NCBI GenBank assembly: GCA_017461725.1
Contig: JAFTXG010000003.1
Location: 1-64,000 of the forward strand
Reading direction: 5' to 3'
DNA length: 64,000 nucleotides
Origin: Lachnospiraceae bacterium
GTDB taxonomy: Bacteria; Bacillota; Clostridia; Lachnospirales; Lachnospiraceae
Part shown: positions 1 through 9,353 of the stretch, one piece after another
Position numbering within the stretch: position 1 is the first letter of the stretch
How the letters are laid out: every line of letters starts with the position of its first letter
The notes under the pieces: model-generated
Databases searched by the model: none
The model's input: the letters and a program-made list of their open reading frames with translations, nothing else
Told to the model about the DNA's origin: nothing
Position numbers and translations under genes: made by a program

Positions 1-64
1 AAACCTGGGAGTATTGACACCTTTTGAGCGTCATGAATCTTATCTGCGGGTAGCATAAAAACTG

Positions 65-115
65 CCGACGGACCGTATGCGGTTCATCGGCAGGAAAAAC
101 TTTTTGTTTTTTCAA
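65..115. terminator. Bidirectional intrinsic terminator
   Basis: CTGCCGA and TCGGCAG form a stem around a 17-20 base loop that can pair further. T-rich runs lie on both sides, so it can serve the minus-strand remnant at 180-431 or a plus-strand gene left of the window. Confidence 0.6.
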
Positions 116-179
116 TTGTCTACTTGACGGGGAGCAGTTCATTTGGGTAACCCTCTGATATAATCAGATGACAGCAGTA

Positions 180-431
180 TTAATATCTCAACCCGAAATC
201 CAGCTCGTAATAATTTCCGGCCTGATCCCGGTACGCATACGCCTTGCCGTTCTCATCCTTCAGCTCGTCGGGCATATACTGATCCTTGTCATATCCCGGC
301 ACATCGTTGGGGCTGATGCAGACACCGTCTGCATTCACCTTGAGCACCTCGTCCCCGCGAGGCAGCGTGATCGGCAGCTTGCCCACCGGCGAGAACCGTC
401 CGAAGATCACATCCACGCCTGCATTTGCCAT
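180..431 (-). pseudogene. C-terminal remnant of a GH3 beta-glucosidase-like protein
   Basis: The 83 codons match only the end of the C-terminal domain of glycoside hydrolase family 3: a 'GVDVIFGRFSPVGKLPITLPRG' type segment, where the family has a G-x-x-P-x-G-K-LP-x-T-x-P motif, and a terminal D-F-G-L-R-Y. Intact GH3 enzymes are 600-900 residues with the catalytic domain upstream, and no such domain lies upstream here, so the gene is decayed. A GGAGG lies before the ATG at 431, so the fragment could still be translated, but it could not be catalytic. Family from recognition; decay inferred from the missing N-terminus. Confidence 0.6.
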
Positions 432-534
432 AAAATGTCCTCCGCTTTGCTTTTTCGGTAATCGCTATATAGAACAGTTTTACACAAATGCAATCGTTAG
501 ACAACGCCGAAAACCCAATTAATGTCCAACAAGG

Positions 535-577
535 AAAAGGTCTTCTATGACCATAATTATCATAAAAGACCTTTTGA
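535..577 (-). terminator. Intrinsic terminator after the metallopeptidase-like gene
   Basis: AAAAGGTCTTCTATGA pairs with TCATAAAAGACCTTTT around a short AT-rich loop. It lies just beyond the stop codon at 606. A closely similar hairpin is at 9354-9395. Confidence 0.75.
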
Positions 578-605
578 GGAGGGTATTTTAACTATTTTCT
601 GTTAG

Positions 606-1256
606 TTACTTTTTCTTACCGAACATGAAACTCATCAGTTGATCCGCATCATGCTTTCCGCGGATCATGCGTGCTTCCATTGAATTATTGTAGGAAGTCA
701 CATTTCCGCTGGACAACTGCGCTTCACCGTGGGATATCTCCCAATAGGTTCTGGCAAACCCATGTGCACCGATCTCAGACAGCGCTCGAATCCCGGATTT
801 GCCGATTTTCAGCGAGCCTATCGTCACTCTCGGAATGGTATATATTTGTGACGTATCCCCGATTTTATTTTCCTCCAGGAAGTGGAAAAACTCGTGCGCA
901 AGAATCAATTCCTCGGCTTCCTCCTCCGTCAGATGATTATTCTTTGCAAATAATCTGATTGATAGAACGTACACGTCGATACGGCTTTTGTTCGGCGTAT
1001 ATTCGCTGAAGAAACGCAGGCCACCGGACACTTTATCCACCCGCTCGCGTATGATCTGCAGCCCGTTTGCCTTTGCCAATTCGTAAATGTTCCCGTCCGG
1101 ATCCTCCGCCATCTCTCTCCGCGCCGCATCCACGCCAACCTGCCAGGCCTCATCGCATATCCTGACACGTTCCTCCTCCGGTATTTTTTTATAGAGGACA
1201 TCGTGTGTCAGCTCATCTCTGGCCGTAATCCGATCAGGAAAAGGGAATTGTTTCAT
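606..1256 (-). CDS. Putative zinc metallopeptidase (HExxH, ImmA/IrrE-like)
   Basis: A protein of 216 residues. The start at 1256 is preferred over longer in-frame starts because a GAGAGG ribosome binding site lies about 10 bases upstream and the extension would run into the hydantoinase gene. A H-E-F-F-H motif around residue 140, in a LAHEFFHFLEE helix, is the gluzincin zinc-binding signature. The surrounding pattern recalls the ImmA/IrrE (DUF955) family. There is no signal peptide or membrane segment, so it should be cytoplasmic. The gene begins 20 bases after the hydantoinase stop and is probably co-transcribed with it. Substrate unknown; the family call is moderate and the motif is directly seen. 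Confidence 0.65.
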   Translation of the reverse strand: MKQFPFPDRITARDELTHDVLYKKIPEEERVRICDEAWQVGVDAARREMAEDPDGNIYELAKANGLQIIRERVDKVSGGLRFFSEYTPNKSRIDVYVLSIRLFAKNNHLTEEEAEELILAHEFFHFLEENKIGDTSQIYTIPRVTIGSLKIGKSGIRALSEIGAHGFARTYWEISHGEAQLSSGNVTSYNNSMEARMIRGKHDADQLMSFMFGKKK

Positions 1257-1276
1257 CGTACACAAACCTCTCTCGT

Positions 1277-3439
1277 TTATCTTCTCTCGTTCTCGGTGGT
1301 CTTGGTTGCAATGAAGATCAAGTCTGTCTCGGGATCCACACCGGTCAGCTCGGTCTTCGCCAGCGCGAGGATCTGTTCTCTGCCCTGCAGTGCGGAAAGG
1401 TCGATCAGACGGCTTCCGTTCACGATCCACAGGTTCGGCACCTCCTCACCGCTGTCCGCATATACGGTGAACTGATCCAGCATATACTTCACATGGGCAT
1501 CCAGATTTCTGAACTTTCCATGGTGAACGCCACCGTTCTTTCTCTGCAGGCGAATAACACCGTCGCGGTCGATCAGGCGGATCGCCAAGCTCTTTTTCTT
1601 GAATATTTTCATATAGGGTACTTTGATCTGACAGGTGGTTGCCAGGTATGCCTCATTCTCCGCCGCAATCGTGATCTTGTCAGCGGTGGTTTTCAGATTT
1701 TCCGCTACCATCTGACACAGCTCTTCGTTGGTTTTCTTCTTTCCACCCAACGTTTTTGCTCTCATCTCAGTGGCTCCCACCGCAATCGCGCGGATACGGT
1801 TGGTCTTGGAGTCAACCTCCACCTTTACATCTACGGTGCTGGGGTTTGCTCCGGCCGCGATGGCCTTCTGCAGAGCCTCCAGACGGATCGCCAGAATATC
1901 CTCCTCCGTGGGCTTGGAAATGGTACGCTCCACCATATCGCGGACCATGGCCAGCGCTACGCCGATGGGTGAGATAACCGGCGCGTTCTTCGCGATCTTA
2001 TGGCGAACACCAAAGGTCTTTGCCAGGTGAGGAACTACAGAGGACGCTCCGCCGCCTCCGCCCACAAATACCAGGGTATCCTTGTCCAGACCGTAATCTT
2101 CGATCAGGCTGTCCACTACTTTACCATTGATCTGTGCCGCAAATCCAAGGCAGGTCTCCGCACACTCCTCGACGGTCATTCCCATGTTCTTTGCCAGAGG
2201 CTCCCATGCCTTTCTGGCCGCCTCAACATTTCCTGCTGCGTAATCGCCTTCTGCCACATAGCCGCAGATGTTTGCTGCTCCGGACTGGGTCAGGGAATAT
2301 TTCTTTCCATTGCTGCACTCGATATATGCATACTCCGCGTCGGTCTCGGTGGGACGCACGGTCTTCAGTACCGGATCAACGATGTTTGCGGGATCAGTGT
2401 ATACTTCATACTCCAGACCTGCGATATGGGCACTTCTCGGCCCCATGCTCACTGCCTTTCCATTTTCGACTTGTACCATACTTCCGCCGCCGATACCGAC
2501 GGTGCGAACATCCAGAGAGTTCAGGTATGTCTTATGTCCGCCGATCTCCGCATACTTGATCATAACGTTTCCGTCACGCACACAGGAGATATCGGTGCTG
2601 GTTCCGCCGACCTCAAGGAAGATACCGTCGGTCAGCTTCTCATACATCAGCGCTCCTGCAACACCTGCCGCAGGGCCGGACAGGATCGTCAGAATCGGGC
2701 GCTTCTGCACCTCAGCCACGGTCATAACACCGCCGTCACAGCGCATGATCATCAGCGGAGCCTCAATGCTCGCCTGCTTGATACTGGTCTCGGTCATGTT
2801 CGCCGCATCCAGCATCTTGGGCAGAATACTGGCGTTGACCACCGCGGTGCGGGTACGCACCTTCAGGCCGTACAGCTTGGACACGTCGTTTCCTGCGGTC
2901 GCGGGAATCCCCTTCTCCAGACAATTATCCACTACCATGTTTTCGTTGGTCGGATCATCTACACTGAAGGACTCGGTCGCTACGATGGAAACCGCACCCT
3001 GTGCAGCCAGCTCATCGATGGCCTTCTTTACGTCTTCTTCAAGTGTATTCTTATTTGCGGTGTTTACGAATACATTCACCGGAGTAATACTCTTGGAGCC
3101 GCCGGCCAGCGGGATACTTCCCATGTTGGTATCCATCTTCGCCTTCGCGCCCTCCACACCGGTTCCCAGCGTCAGGATACCCACCTGTGCCACATCACCC
3201 TCCAGCAGAGCGTTGGTCGCCTGGGTAGTTCCGTGTGCGATGAAGGCCACATCTGCAGCCTCGATATTATACTCCTTCATGATCATTTCCAGTACCTGAA
3301 TGATACCGGCAGCCACTCCCTCCTTTGCCGTGTGGGTGGTGGGCAGCTTCACGGAGCCGATCAGCTCATAGGTCTCGCTGTTTACCGCTACAGCGTCAGT
3401 AAAGGTACCGCCTACGTCTATTCCGATTCTTACTTTCAT
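1277..3439 (-). CDS. Hydantoinase/oxoprolinase family protein (HyuA-like)
   Basis: 720 residues from the ATG at 3439, which has an AGGAAG site upstream. The N-terminus I-G-I-D-V-G-G-T-F-T-D is the phosphate-binding loop of the hydantoinase A N-terminal domain. Further on, a SGPAAG segment and E-V-G-G-T-S-T-D-I-S mark the core hydantoinase A (ASKHA-fold) domain. These enzymes open cyclic amides such as hydantoins or 5-oxoproline with ATP. A HyuB partner is normally needed for N-methylhydantoinase activity, and none is present here. About 110 C-terminal residues do not match a part of the family that I recognise. It lies downstream of a permease gene on the same strand, suggesting uptake and ring opening of one substrate; the substrate itself is not deducible. 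Confidence 0.85.
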   Translation of the reverse strand: MKVRIGIDVGGTFTDAVAVNSETYELIGSVKLPTTHTAKEGVAAGIIQVLEMIMKEYNIEAADVAFIAHGTTQATNALLEGDVAQVGILTLGTGVEGAKAKMDTNMGSIPLAGGSKSITPVNVFVNTANKNTLEEDVKKAIDELAAQGAVSIVATESFSVDDPTNENMVVDNCLEKGIPATAGNDVSKLYGLKVRTRTAVVNASILPKMLDAANMTETSIKQASIEAPLMIMRCDGGVMTVAEVQKRPILTILSGPAAGVAGALMYEKLTDGIFLEVGGTSTDISCVRDGNVMIKYAEIGGHKTYLNSLDVRTVGIGGGSMVQVENGKAVSMGPRSAHIAGLEYEVYTDPANIVDPVLKTVRPTETDAEYAYIECSNGKKYSLTQSGAANICGYVAEGDYAAGNVEAARKAWEPLAKNMGMTVEECAETCLGFAAQINGKVVDSLIEDYGLDKDTLVFVGGGGGASSVVPHLAKTFGVRHKIAKNAPVISPIGVALAMVRDMVERTISKPTEEDILAIRLEALQKAIAAGANPSTVDVKVEVDSKTNRIRAIAVGATEMRAKTLGGKKKTNEELCQMVAENLKTTADKITIAAENEAYLATTCQIKVPYMKIFKKKSLAIRLIDRDGVIRLQRKNGGVHHGKFRNLDAHVKYMLDQFTVYADSGEEVPNLWIVNGSRLIDLSALQGREQILALAKTELTGVDPETDLIFIATKTTENERR

Positions 3440-3587
3440 GTGAGGTTCTTCCTTTCTGTATTGCATTTATGTCGTTTATTATTCAACGCGCCTTCCCTGC
3501 CGGTCATGGCGCGGCGCTTTCTGTTTTATAGGGGATCACGATATCCCCAGAAACACTTTAATTGGCATTCATTTTTAAGGAAAAGTA

Positions 3588-3619
3588 ATGGCAAGACTGC
3601 ATTGCTGCAGTCTTGCCAT
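3588..3619 (-). terminator. Intrinsic terminator after the permease gene
   Basis: A perfect 14-bp stem (ATGGCAAGACTGCA / TGCAGTCTTGCCAT) with a 4-base loop lies directly after the permease stop codon and is followed by a T-rich stretch on the minus strand. Confidence 0.75.
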
Positions 3620-3632
3620 CAACATCACAGCA

Positions 3633-4955
3633 TTACAGTACTGTACTGTACAGCAAACCAACAAGGAATACGGAAGCTGCGGTCATAACCCAGTTTGCGA
3701 TGAATACCTTATTGGATACGTTAACGGGCTCCTCGCCAACATAGTTTGCAACCCAAACCACCTGAGTAGCGGTAGGGCAAGCCTGTGCGGGCCAACGGAA
3801 GGTGCAGTAGAATACAGCTGCCAGCAGAACGGGATCGAAAATACCAAGACCAACGATACCAGCTGCCAGACAGGAACCAAGACCGAGAATGTTGAACGGT
3901 CCGCGGTACAGAGACAGAGGGGAAAGTACTGCACAGAAGATCAGCAGTCCGATTACGGAGCCGGGGATGATCATCTGCATGAAGGGGGTAAGTGCAGTCT
4001 GTACGGTGGAGGAACCAACTGAGGTAAGGATCATACCGATGCCCATGAAGATGATCGCGGGCGGTGCGGAATCCTTTACGCCGTCATAAGCAGACTGGGT
4101 AACCAGGCTGACATATTTGGACCAACCACCCTTTGCGGTCATGATGATCGCCCAGATGATACCGATGCTGTAGCAGGCTACAACATTCCACTTGAAGAAA
4201 TAAGTACATGCAAGGATGATTACAGGAGTAAGGGATGCAAGCAGAGCACGAACGCCTCTTACCTGATCGGTGTTCTTTACGCTCTCAAGGTCCTCATCCT
4301 CTGCGGGAGCTGCGAACGCATACTTCTTGCCATTCTTCTTCGCATCTACGATCAGGTAGATGAATGCGAACAGCAGGTCGAATACACACAGAATCCAGCA
4401 AGCTACGGTGATATCAGTGGTCTGAACGCCACAGATATTTGCAACGGTAACAATGTTTGCAGGACGAACGTTGTAACCTGCGGACAGTGCTGCCATGAAC
4501 AGATGTGCTGCTGCCAGAGGCTTAACACCTACGGAGATCAGGATGGGGAGCACTGTACCACCGATCATCGCTACTGCACCAACGCCGCCCATTGCGGAGA
4601 ACAGAAGTGCGGTAACCAGGATCAGGAGGATGGTAACTACAACGGGCTTGTCGCCGCCCAGCTCTGCCGCCTTCTTGATCATCAGATCCGTGATACCGGT
4701 CTTGTACAGCAGGTTGGCCATCCAGCTTGCGAAGATAACGTTGATCACGTTACCGATCAGTCTGGAAGCACCACTGTTCAGTACAGTATCCAGGATATTC
4801 TCCGTCGCACCCTCAATGGGGATGATAGGCATTCCTGCTGCCAGTGCGATAGCGATAGCCATGATCGGCATAACCAAAATCGCGGGGAGCTTTCTCGTCA
4901 TCATTGCGATCGCAAGGATGATGAACACGATACATACGATAATACCAGTAAGCAT
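3633..4955 (-). CDS. GntP/CitMHS-like H+-coupled organic-acid permease
   Basis: 440 residues, almost entirely hydrophobic, with about 11-12 predicted membrane segments and one long hydrophilic loop near residues 205-235. The layout of paired re-entrant-like segments (for example S-A-M-G-G-V-G-A-V-A near 115 and S-P-L-S-L-Y-R-G-P near 345) resembles the ion-transporter superfamily that includes gluconate (GntP) and citrate (CitMHS) permeases. The ATG at 4955 has AAAGGAA upstream. A terminator separates it from the hydantoinase gene, but order and strand suggest a shared function. The divergent LysR gene begins 300 bases upstream and is the likely regulator. Substrate cannot be assigned from sequence. 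Confidence 0.7.
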   Translation of the reverse strand: MLTGIIVCIVFIILAIAMMTRKLPAILVMPIMAIAIALAAGMPIIPIEGATENILDTVLNSGASRLIGNVINVIFASWMANLLYKTGITDLMIKKAAELGGDKPVVVTILLILVTALLFSAMGGVGAVAMIGGTVLPILISVGVKPLAAAHLFMAALSAGYNVRPANIVTVANICGVQTTDITVACWILCVFDLLFAFIYLIVDAKKNGKKYAFAAPAEDEDLESVKNTDQVRGVRALLASLTPVIILACTYFFKWNVVACYSIGIIWAIIMTAKGGWSKYVSLVTQSAYDGVKDSAPPAIIFMGIGMILTSVGSSTVQTALTPFMQMIIPGSVIGLLIFCAVLSPLSLYRGPFNILGLGSCLAAGIVGLGIFDPVLLAAVFYCTFRWPAQACPTATQVVWVANYVGEEPVNVSNKVFIANWVMTAASVFLVGLLYSTVL

Positions 4956-5202
4956 TTTTTCATTTCCTTTCTTTTCTTTTATTTGATAGTCCTTCCGACA
5001 CTGTCTCTGCCTTTCCGTGCCTTTTCTGCGCTAAACGTTCCCCTCTCGAACAGCACACTGCACGTCAATATGCCACAAGCATCGTCTGACTATTCAATTC
5101 CGAGCGGTTTCGACCTTTGTATATTTTTGATTATAACAGCTAATTCCCCACAAAAAAACTATCAATTTTTAATAGCTACTATAACCTTTTCATTATAATC
5201 AA

Positions 5203-5231
5203 TTGACGTAAAATAATAAGCGTGGTATTAT
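5203..5231 (+). promoter_or_regulatory. Sigma-70 promoter of the first LysR gene
   Basis: TTGACG, a 17-base spacer and TATTAT lie about 28 bases before the start codon. The surrounding 4956-5258 intergenic region is AT-rich, carries no other gene, and must also hold the divergent permease promoter. Confidence 0.7.
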
Positions 5232-5258
5232 ATTGTAGGTACCAGAAAGGAGTCTGCC

Positions 5259-6146
5259 ATGTCATTACATCATTTACGTGTATTTCTTGCCGTTTACCTC
5301 GAATTATCCTTCACCAAAGCAGCACAAAAACTCTTTATCTCCCAGCCGGCTGTCAGCCGGTGTATCCGCGAGATCGAAGAATCCCATGGAAATGTTCTGT
5401 TCGAGCGATCCTCGCGTGTACTGACTCCCACTCCCTTCGGAGAGGATTTTTACCATTACGCCTCTCAGATCATTTCTCTATATGATGAAATGAGCCTCTC
5501 ATTGGCGCCCTCCATCTGGCACGAGCGCTCCTTCCGCATCGGTGTCGCCACAGTCATCGGAGAACTGGTCATGCCGAAACTGATTCCCCTCTACACCAAG
5601 CAGCATCCGGAGATCACGATTTCCCTCCGTGTTACCAGTTCTGAACAAATTGGCCTCCTTCTGATCAGTAACGCTCTGGACTTCGGTATCTCCGAAGGCA
5701 TCGCAGACACCCCACTGGTCACCAACACGATCATTCATCAGGAGCCGCTGGCTGCCATCTGTAATATTAACCATCCCCTGGCACAAAAAAAATCCCCTGT
5801 CACTGCGAGGGATCTATGCCAATATCCGCTTCTTCTGGGTCGGATCACCCGCCCCAGTGTGGAAGCTTACTTCAATCAGCACCAACTTCCAATCAACATT
5901 TTATGGGAAAGCACCTCTGTGATTTCCCTGATCAATGGCGTGAGTGCAAATATGGGAATTTCCTTTCTTTCGCGGTCTCATGTGATCTCTGCCAACGATC
6001 CTAACGTAGTGATCCTCGATGTGCCGGATCTCATCGTAACTCATCCGGTATACATCCATCACAAGAAAACCAAAAAGCTTTCTCCGGCTATGTTGGATTT
6101 TATCCATCAGTATCTGACATACTTCACGGGACTGACGAGAGACTAA
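5259..6146 (+). CDS. LysR-family transcriptional regulator, first tandem copy
   Basis: 295 residues. The N-terminal 60 residues are a classic LysR winged helix-turn-helix (L-x-V-F-x-A-V-Y, then T-K-A-A-Q-K-L-F-I-S-Q-P-A-V-S). The effector domain follows from about residue 90 to the end. AAAGGAG lies before the ATG. It is divergent from the permease/hydantoinase genes, the usual arrangement for a LysR activator of a neighbouring catabolic unit. It is a close paralogue of the next gene: the HTH is nearly identical while the effector domain differs in several positions. Regulated target inferred from position only. Confidence 0.93.
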   Translation: MSLHHLRVFLAVYLELSFTKAAQKLFISQPAVSRCIREIEESHGNVLFERSSRVLTPTPFGEDFYHYASQIISLYDEMSLSLAPSIWHERSFRIGVATVIGELVMPKLIPLYTKQHPEITISLRVTSSEQIGLLLISNALDFGISEGIADTPLVTNTIIHQEPLAAICNINHPLAQKKSPVTARDLCQYPLLLGRITRPSVEAYFNQHQLPINILWESTSVISLINGVSANMGISFLSRSHVISANDPNVVILDVPDLIVTHPVYIHHKKTKKLSPAMLDFIHQYLTYFTGLTRD

Positions 6147-6176
6147 TTGAATTTATATCAAAATCGATATATTAAT

Positions 6177-6205
6177 TTGACATAAGATATCATTTGTGGT
6201 ATATT
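6177..6205 (+). promoter_or_regulatory. Sigma-70 promoter of the second LysR gene
   Basis: Consensus TTGACA, a 17-base spacer and TATATT lie in the 87-base gap between the two LysR genes. Its presence means the second copy is transcribed independently, and the bases around the -10 (GTGGTAT) are shared with the promoter of the first copy. Confidence 0.75.
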
Positions 6206-6233
6206 TGATTCAAACCCTGAAAGGAGCACTGTC

Positions 6234-7130
6234 ATGTCCTTACAACACCTTCGCGTATTCATCGCAGTCTATCTGGAACTGTCCATCACCAAAGCTGCAC
6301 AGAAGCTGTTTATCTCCCAGCCAGCTGTCAGCCGTTACATCCGCGAGATCGAGGAAACCTACGGGAATAAGCTGTTTGAGCGCTCCTCCCGCACACTGAC
6401 TGTGACTCCCTTCGGCGAGGATTTCTACCACTACGCATCCCAGATTATTTCACTATACGATGAGATGAACCAGTCGCTGTCACCGGCCAACTGGCATGAG
6501 CACTCCTTCCGTATCGGCGTAGCCACCGTGATTGGCGAGCAGATCATGCCACTTCTGGTCACCGAATACACTAAGCTCCATCCTGACTTTTCCATCTCCG
6601 TAACCGTCGGCAGCTATGAACAGCTGGCCAACCGACTGATGGATAATTCTCTGGATTTTGCCATCACCGAAGGTATCATCGATACTCCACTGGTCACCAA
6701 CACCATCGTCCATCAGGAGCCATTGGTCGCCATCTGCAACGCAAACACACCCCTTGCAAAGATGGAGATCGTCACTGCCGAAGATCTGGCACAGTATCCG
6801 CTGCTTTTAGGTAAGATCACTCGCCCCAGCGTGGAGGCTTATTTCGAGCAGCATCACCTTCCCATCAGAGCACAGTGGGAAAGTGCATCCGTGCCCTCCC
6901 TGGTCAACGCGGTCAGTGCGAATATTGGCATATCATTCCTCTCCCGCGGTCATGTTCTGTCCATCGCCAACCCCAACGTGGCGATTTTAAATGTTCCGGA
7001 TCTGATTGTCACCCACCCGGTTTACGTTCACCACAAAAAAAACCGGAAGCTGTCCCCCTCCATGCAGGATTTCATCCACTACTACCTGTCCTATTTCACC
7101 GGCTTATCTCGGAATCTTGGCAAGAAGTAA
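6234..7130 (+). CDS. LysR-family transcriptional regulator, second tandem copy
   Basis: 298 residues, a tandem paralogue of the preceding gene. The DNA-binding helix (T-K-A-A-Q-K-L-F-I-S-Q-P-A-V-S-R-Y-I-R-E-I-E) is almost unchanged, so both proteins could recognise the same operator. The effector domain is conserved in its core (for example D-T-P-L-V-T-N-T-I near 155 and L-L-L-G-K-I-T-R-P-S near 190) but varies in the putative ligand pocket. AAAGGAG precedes the ATG. The last residues (NLGKK) extend past the paralogue. Function in permease/hydantoinase control is inferred from position. Confidence 0.93.
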   Translation: MSLQHLRVFIAVYLELSITKAAQKLFISQPAVSRYIREIEETYGNKLFERSSRTLTVTPFGEDFYHYASQIISLYDEMNQSLSPANWHEHSFRIGVATVIGEQIMPLLVTEYTKLHPDFSISVTVGSYEQLANRLMDNSLDFAITEGIIDTPLVTNTIVHQEPLVAICNANTPLAKMEIVTAEDLAQYPLLLGKITRPSVEAYFEQHHLPIRAQWESASVPSLVNAVSANIGISFLSRGHVLSIANPNVAILNVPDLIVTHPVYVHHKKNRKLSPSMQDFIHYYLSYFTGLSRNLGKK

Positions 7131-7158
7131 TGATTTCTGATCAAATAGCAATTTAATG

Positions 7159-7228
7159 AAAGAGACCACCGGAAATAAACTTTGCGGGAATATATTTCTC
7201 AAGTCTATTTCCGATGATCTCTTTTCTT
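7159..7228. terminator. Long hairpin terminator between convergent genes
   Basis: A near-perfect 22-bp inverted repeat (arms 7159-7180 and 7203-7224) lies between the LysR gene and the convergent ABC-F gene, followed by a T-rich run on the plus strand. Its outer arm (AAAGAGACCAC...GAAATAAAC) is shared with the hairpin at 34110-34263. Confidence 0.7.
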
Positions 7229-7291
7229 AAATGATATTCTTGTGATTTTCCAATGCTGTCAATCCCCTCAGTGGGATTCTACATTGATTCT

Positions 7292-9247
7292 TCATTGATT
7301 CTTAATTCTTTCTGCCAGATCCTCCAGATACATCCAGCGGTCCATCTTCTCCTCCAGCAGGCTGCTCTTCTCGTCCTTCTCAGCCATCAGCTGATTCAGC
7401 TTAGTGTAGTCCCTGGCGTTCTTTCCGATCTCCAGCTCGATTTCCTCCAGGCGTTCCTCCAGCGCGGCGATGTCCGCCTCGATGGTCTCATACTCCCTCT
7501 GCTCCTTGAAGGTCATTTTCAGTTTCTGGGGACCACGGCTGCGCTGGGCCTTGCCTGCATTTTCTCCGGTGCCGATACCTGAAACAGCTGACTGCGCACT
7601 GCAGTTCTCACTGCCTGTGGACCTTCCGGCACTCTGGGCACCTGACACTTTGCCGGAGTTAACTGAACCTCCGGTTGCGCCACCCTCAAACTCTAATCTC
7701 AGCCGATAATCACTGTAGCCGCCCTCGTACTGGCGAAGGACACCGCTGTCCTCGAAGGCAAATATTCTGCGGACCGTTCTGTCCAGAAAATACCGATCGT
7801 GGGAGACGATGATTACGATGCCCACAAAGCTGTCCAGATAGTCCTCCAGAATGGTCAGGGTAGTGATATCCAAATCGTTGGTTGGCTCGTCCAAAATGAG
7901 AACATTCGGACTCTCCATCAGCACCCTCAACAGGTTCAGTCTCCGCTTCTCTCCTCCGGAGAGCTTGCCAATCTTACTGTGCTGCATCTCACCGGGGAAC
8001 AAAAACCGCTCCAGCATCTTTGACGCGGAGATACTTCCCTCGGAGGTCTGCACAAATTCCGCCACATCCTTAATATAGTCAATGACCTTCTCCTCCGGGT
8101 CCATATAGGCGATACCGGATCTCTCGTCGGTCTCGATCTCCTGGGTGTAATAGCCCATCTTAATAGTCTGACCCACCACCAGCTGTCCTGCGTCCGGCTG
8201 TATCCGTCCGGCGATCAGCTTCATCAGCGTGGTCTTTCCGCAGCCGTTGGCTCCGATAAAGCCGATGCGGTCATTCTTCAGGAAAATATAGGAAAAATCC
8301 CGGATCAGCTGACGGTCACCGTAGCCCTTGCAGATATCATGTAATTCAATGGTGGTCCGCCCCATGCGGGTGGCAATGGAGCCCAGCTCCACCTGTCCGT
8401 CCTCCACGGGAGCCTGACGGTTCTTCAGTTCCTCGTAGCGCTCCAGTCTGGCTTTTTGCTTGGTAGACCGGGCTCTCGCGCCACGCTGTACCCAGGCCAG
8501 CTCATTGCGCAAAATGGTCTGGCGCTTGCGCTCAGAAGCCGCTGCCATCTCCAGCCGCTCTGCCTTCAATGCCAGATAGCCGGAGTAATTCGCCTCGTAG
8601 GAATAAATGCTGCCCTTGTCCACCTCCACGATCCGGGTACACACACTGTCCAGAAAATAACGGTCATGGGTGACCATCACCAGCGTACCGCGGTACTGCT
8701 TCAGATACGCCTCCAGCCAGTCCGCCATCTCCTGATCCAGATGGTTGGTGGGCTCGTCCAGCAGCAGGATATCGGCCTGCTCCAGAAGCACCTCTACCAG
8801 AGCGATACGCTTTTTCTGTCCGCCGGACAGCTGCCCGATGGGTGTGTCAAAGCAGGTCACTCCCAGCCTGGTCAACATGTTCTTCGCATCGCTGGCCGTG
8901 GGAATGGTTGCCCGGTAGTCCACATCGACTGTCCCCCCGCTCGCATCACGACCATCAGCCCCTTTGCTCAGCTTTCCCTGCCCCAGCGCACACTCCAGCA
9001 CAGTGGCCTCCGGGTCAAAGGACGGGTGCTGGGAGAGATAGCGGATCACCACATGGTTGGCGATGGTGATTTTGCCGTCGTCGGCCTCCGCCTCCCCCGC
9101 CATGATTTTTAAAAGGGTGGATTTGCCGGTGCCGTTGATGCCGATGACGCCCACTTTCTCCCCCTCCTGAAGGGAAAATGCGGCGCCGTCAAAGAGCATG
9201 CGGCCGGTGTAGGTTTTATGTAAGTTTTCGATATTCAGTAAGTTCAT
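7292..9247 (-). CDS. ABC-F family ATPase (Uup-like, with C-terminal coiled coil)
   Basis: 651 residues from the ATG at 9247, chosen for its AGAGG site and because the family motif begins at once; 24 further upstream codons are open but lack a good site. Two ABC domains: Walker A G-I-N-G-T-G-K-S near 36-43 with LSGGQKKR and DEPTNHLD, and a second Walker A G-A-N-G-C-G-K-T with LSGGEKRR and DEPTNDLD. There is no membrane domain, as expected for soluble ABC-F ribosome factors. A variable Gly/Ser-rich linker leads to a C-terminal alpha-helical coiled-coil of about 75 residues, typical of Uup. The protein likely acts on ribosomes or related nucleic-acid structures. It is monocistronic with its own promoter at 9279-9307. 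Confidence 0.92.
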   Translation of the reverse strand: MNLLNIENLHKTYTGRMLFDGAAFSLQEGEKVGVIGINGTGKSTLLKIMAGEAEADDGKITIANHVVIRYLSQHPSFDPEATVLECALGQGKLSKGADGRDASGGTVDVDYRATIPTASDAKNMLTRLGVTCFDTPIGQLSGGQKKRIALVEVLLEQADILLLDEPTNHLDQEMADWLEAYLKQYRGTLVMVTHDRYFLDSVCTRIVEVDKGSIYSYEANYSGYLALKAERLEMAAASERKRQTILRNELAWVQRGARARSTKQKARLERYEELKNRQAPVEDGQVELGSIATRMGRTTIELHDICKGYGDRQLIRDFSYIFLKNDRIGFIGANGCGKTTLMKLIAGRIQPDAGQLVVGQTIKMGYYTQEIETDERSGIAYMDPEEKVIDYIKDVAEFVQTSEGSISASKMLERFLFPGEMQHSKIGKLSGGEKRRLNLLRVLMESPNVLILDEPTNDLDITTLTILEDYLDSFVGIVIIVSHDRYFLDRTVRRIFAFEDSGVLRQYEGGYSDYRLRLEFEGGATGGSVNSGKVSGAQSAGRSTGSENCSAQSAVSGIGTGENAGKAQRSRGPQKLKMTFKEQREYETIEADIAALEERLEEIELEIGKNARDYTKLNQLMAEKDEKSSLLEEKMDRWMYLEDLAERIKNQ

Positions 9248-9278
9248 CGCTAACCTCTCTGGTATATTCTTTGAGCCC

Positions 9279-9307
9279 ATTATACACTGTATTTTTTGTC
9301 TTGTCAT
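9279..9307 (-). promoter_or_regulatory. Promoter of the ABC-F gene
   Basis: Read on the minus strand: ATGACA, 17 bases, TATAAT, followed about 30 bases later by the start codon. The AT-rich stretch upstream could be an UP element. The whole 62-base block recurs without gaps at 13558-13619. Confidence 0.7.
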
Positions 9308-9353
9308 ATTATTTCGCAAAAAACAAAATAATATTTGAATAGAACATGAAACT

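Noticed and set aside
2000-3688. 562-codon plus-strand frame opposite the hydantoinase gene
   Set aside because: Shadow of a gene with clear family motifs; no promoter, ribosome binding site or recognisable domain.
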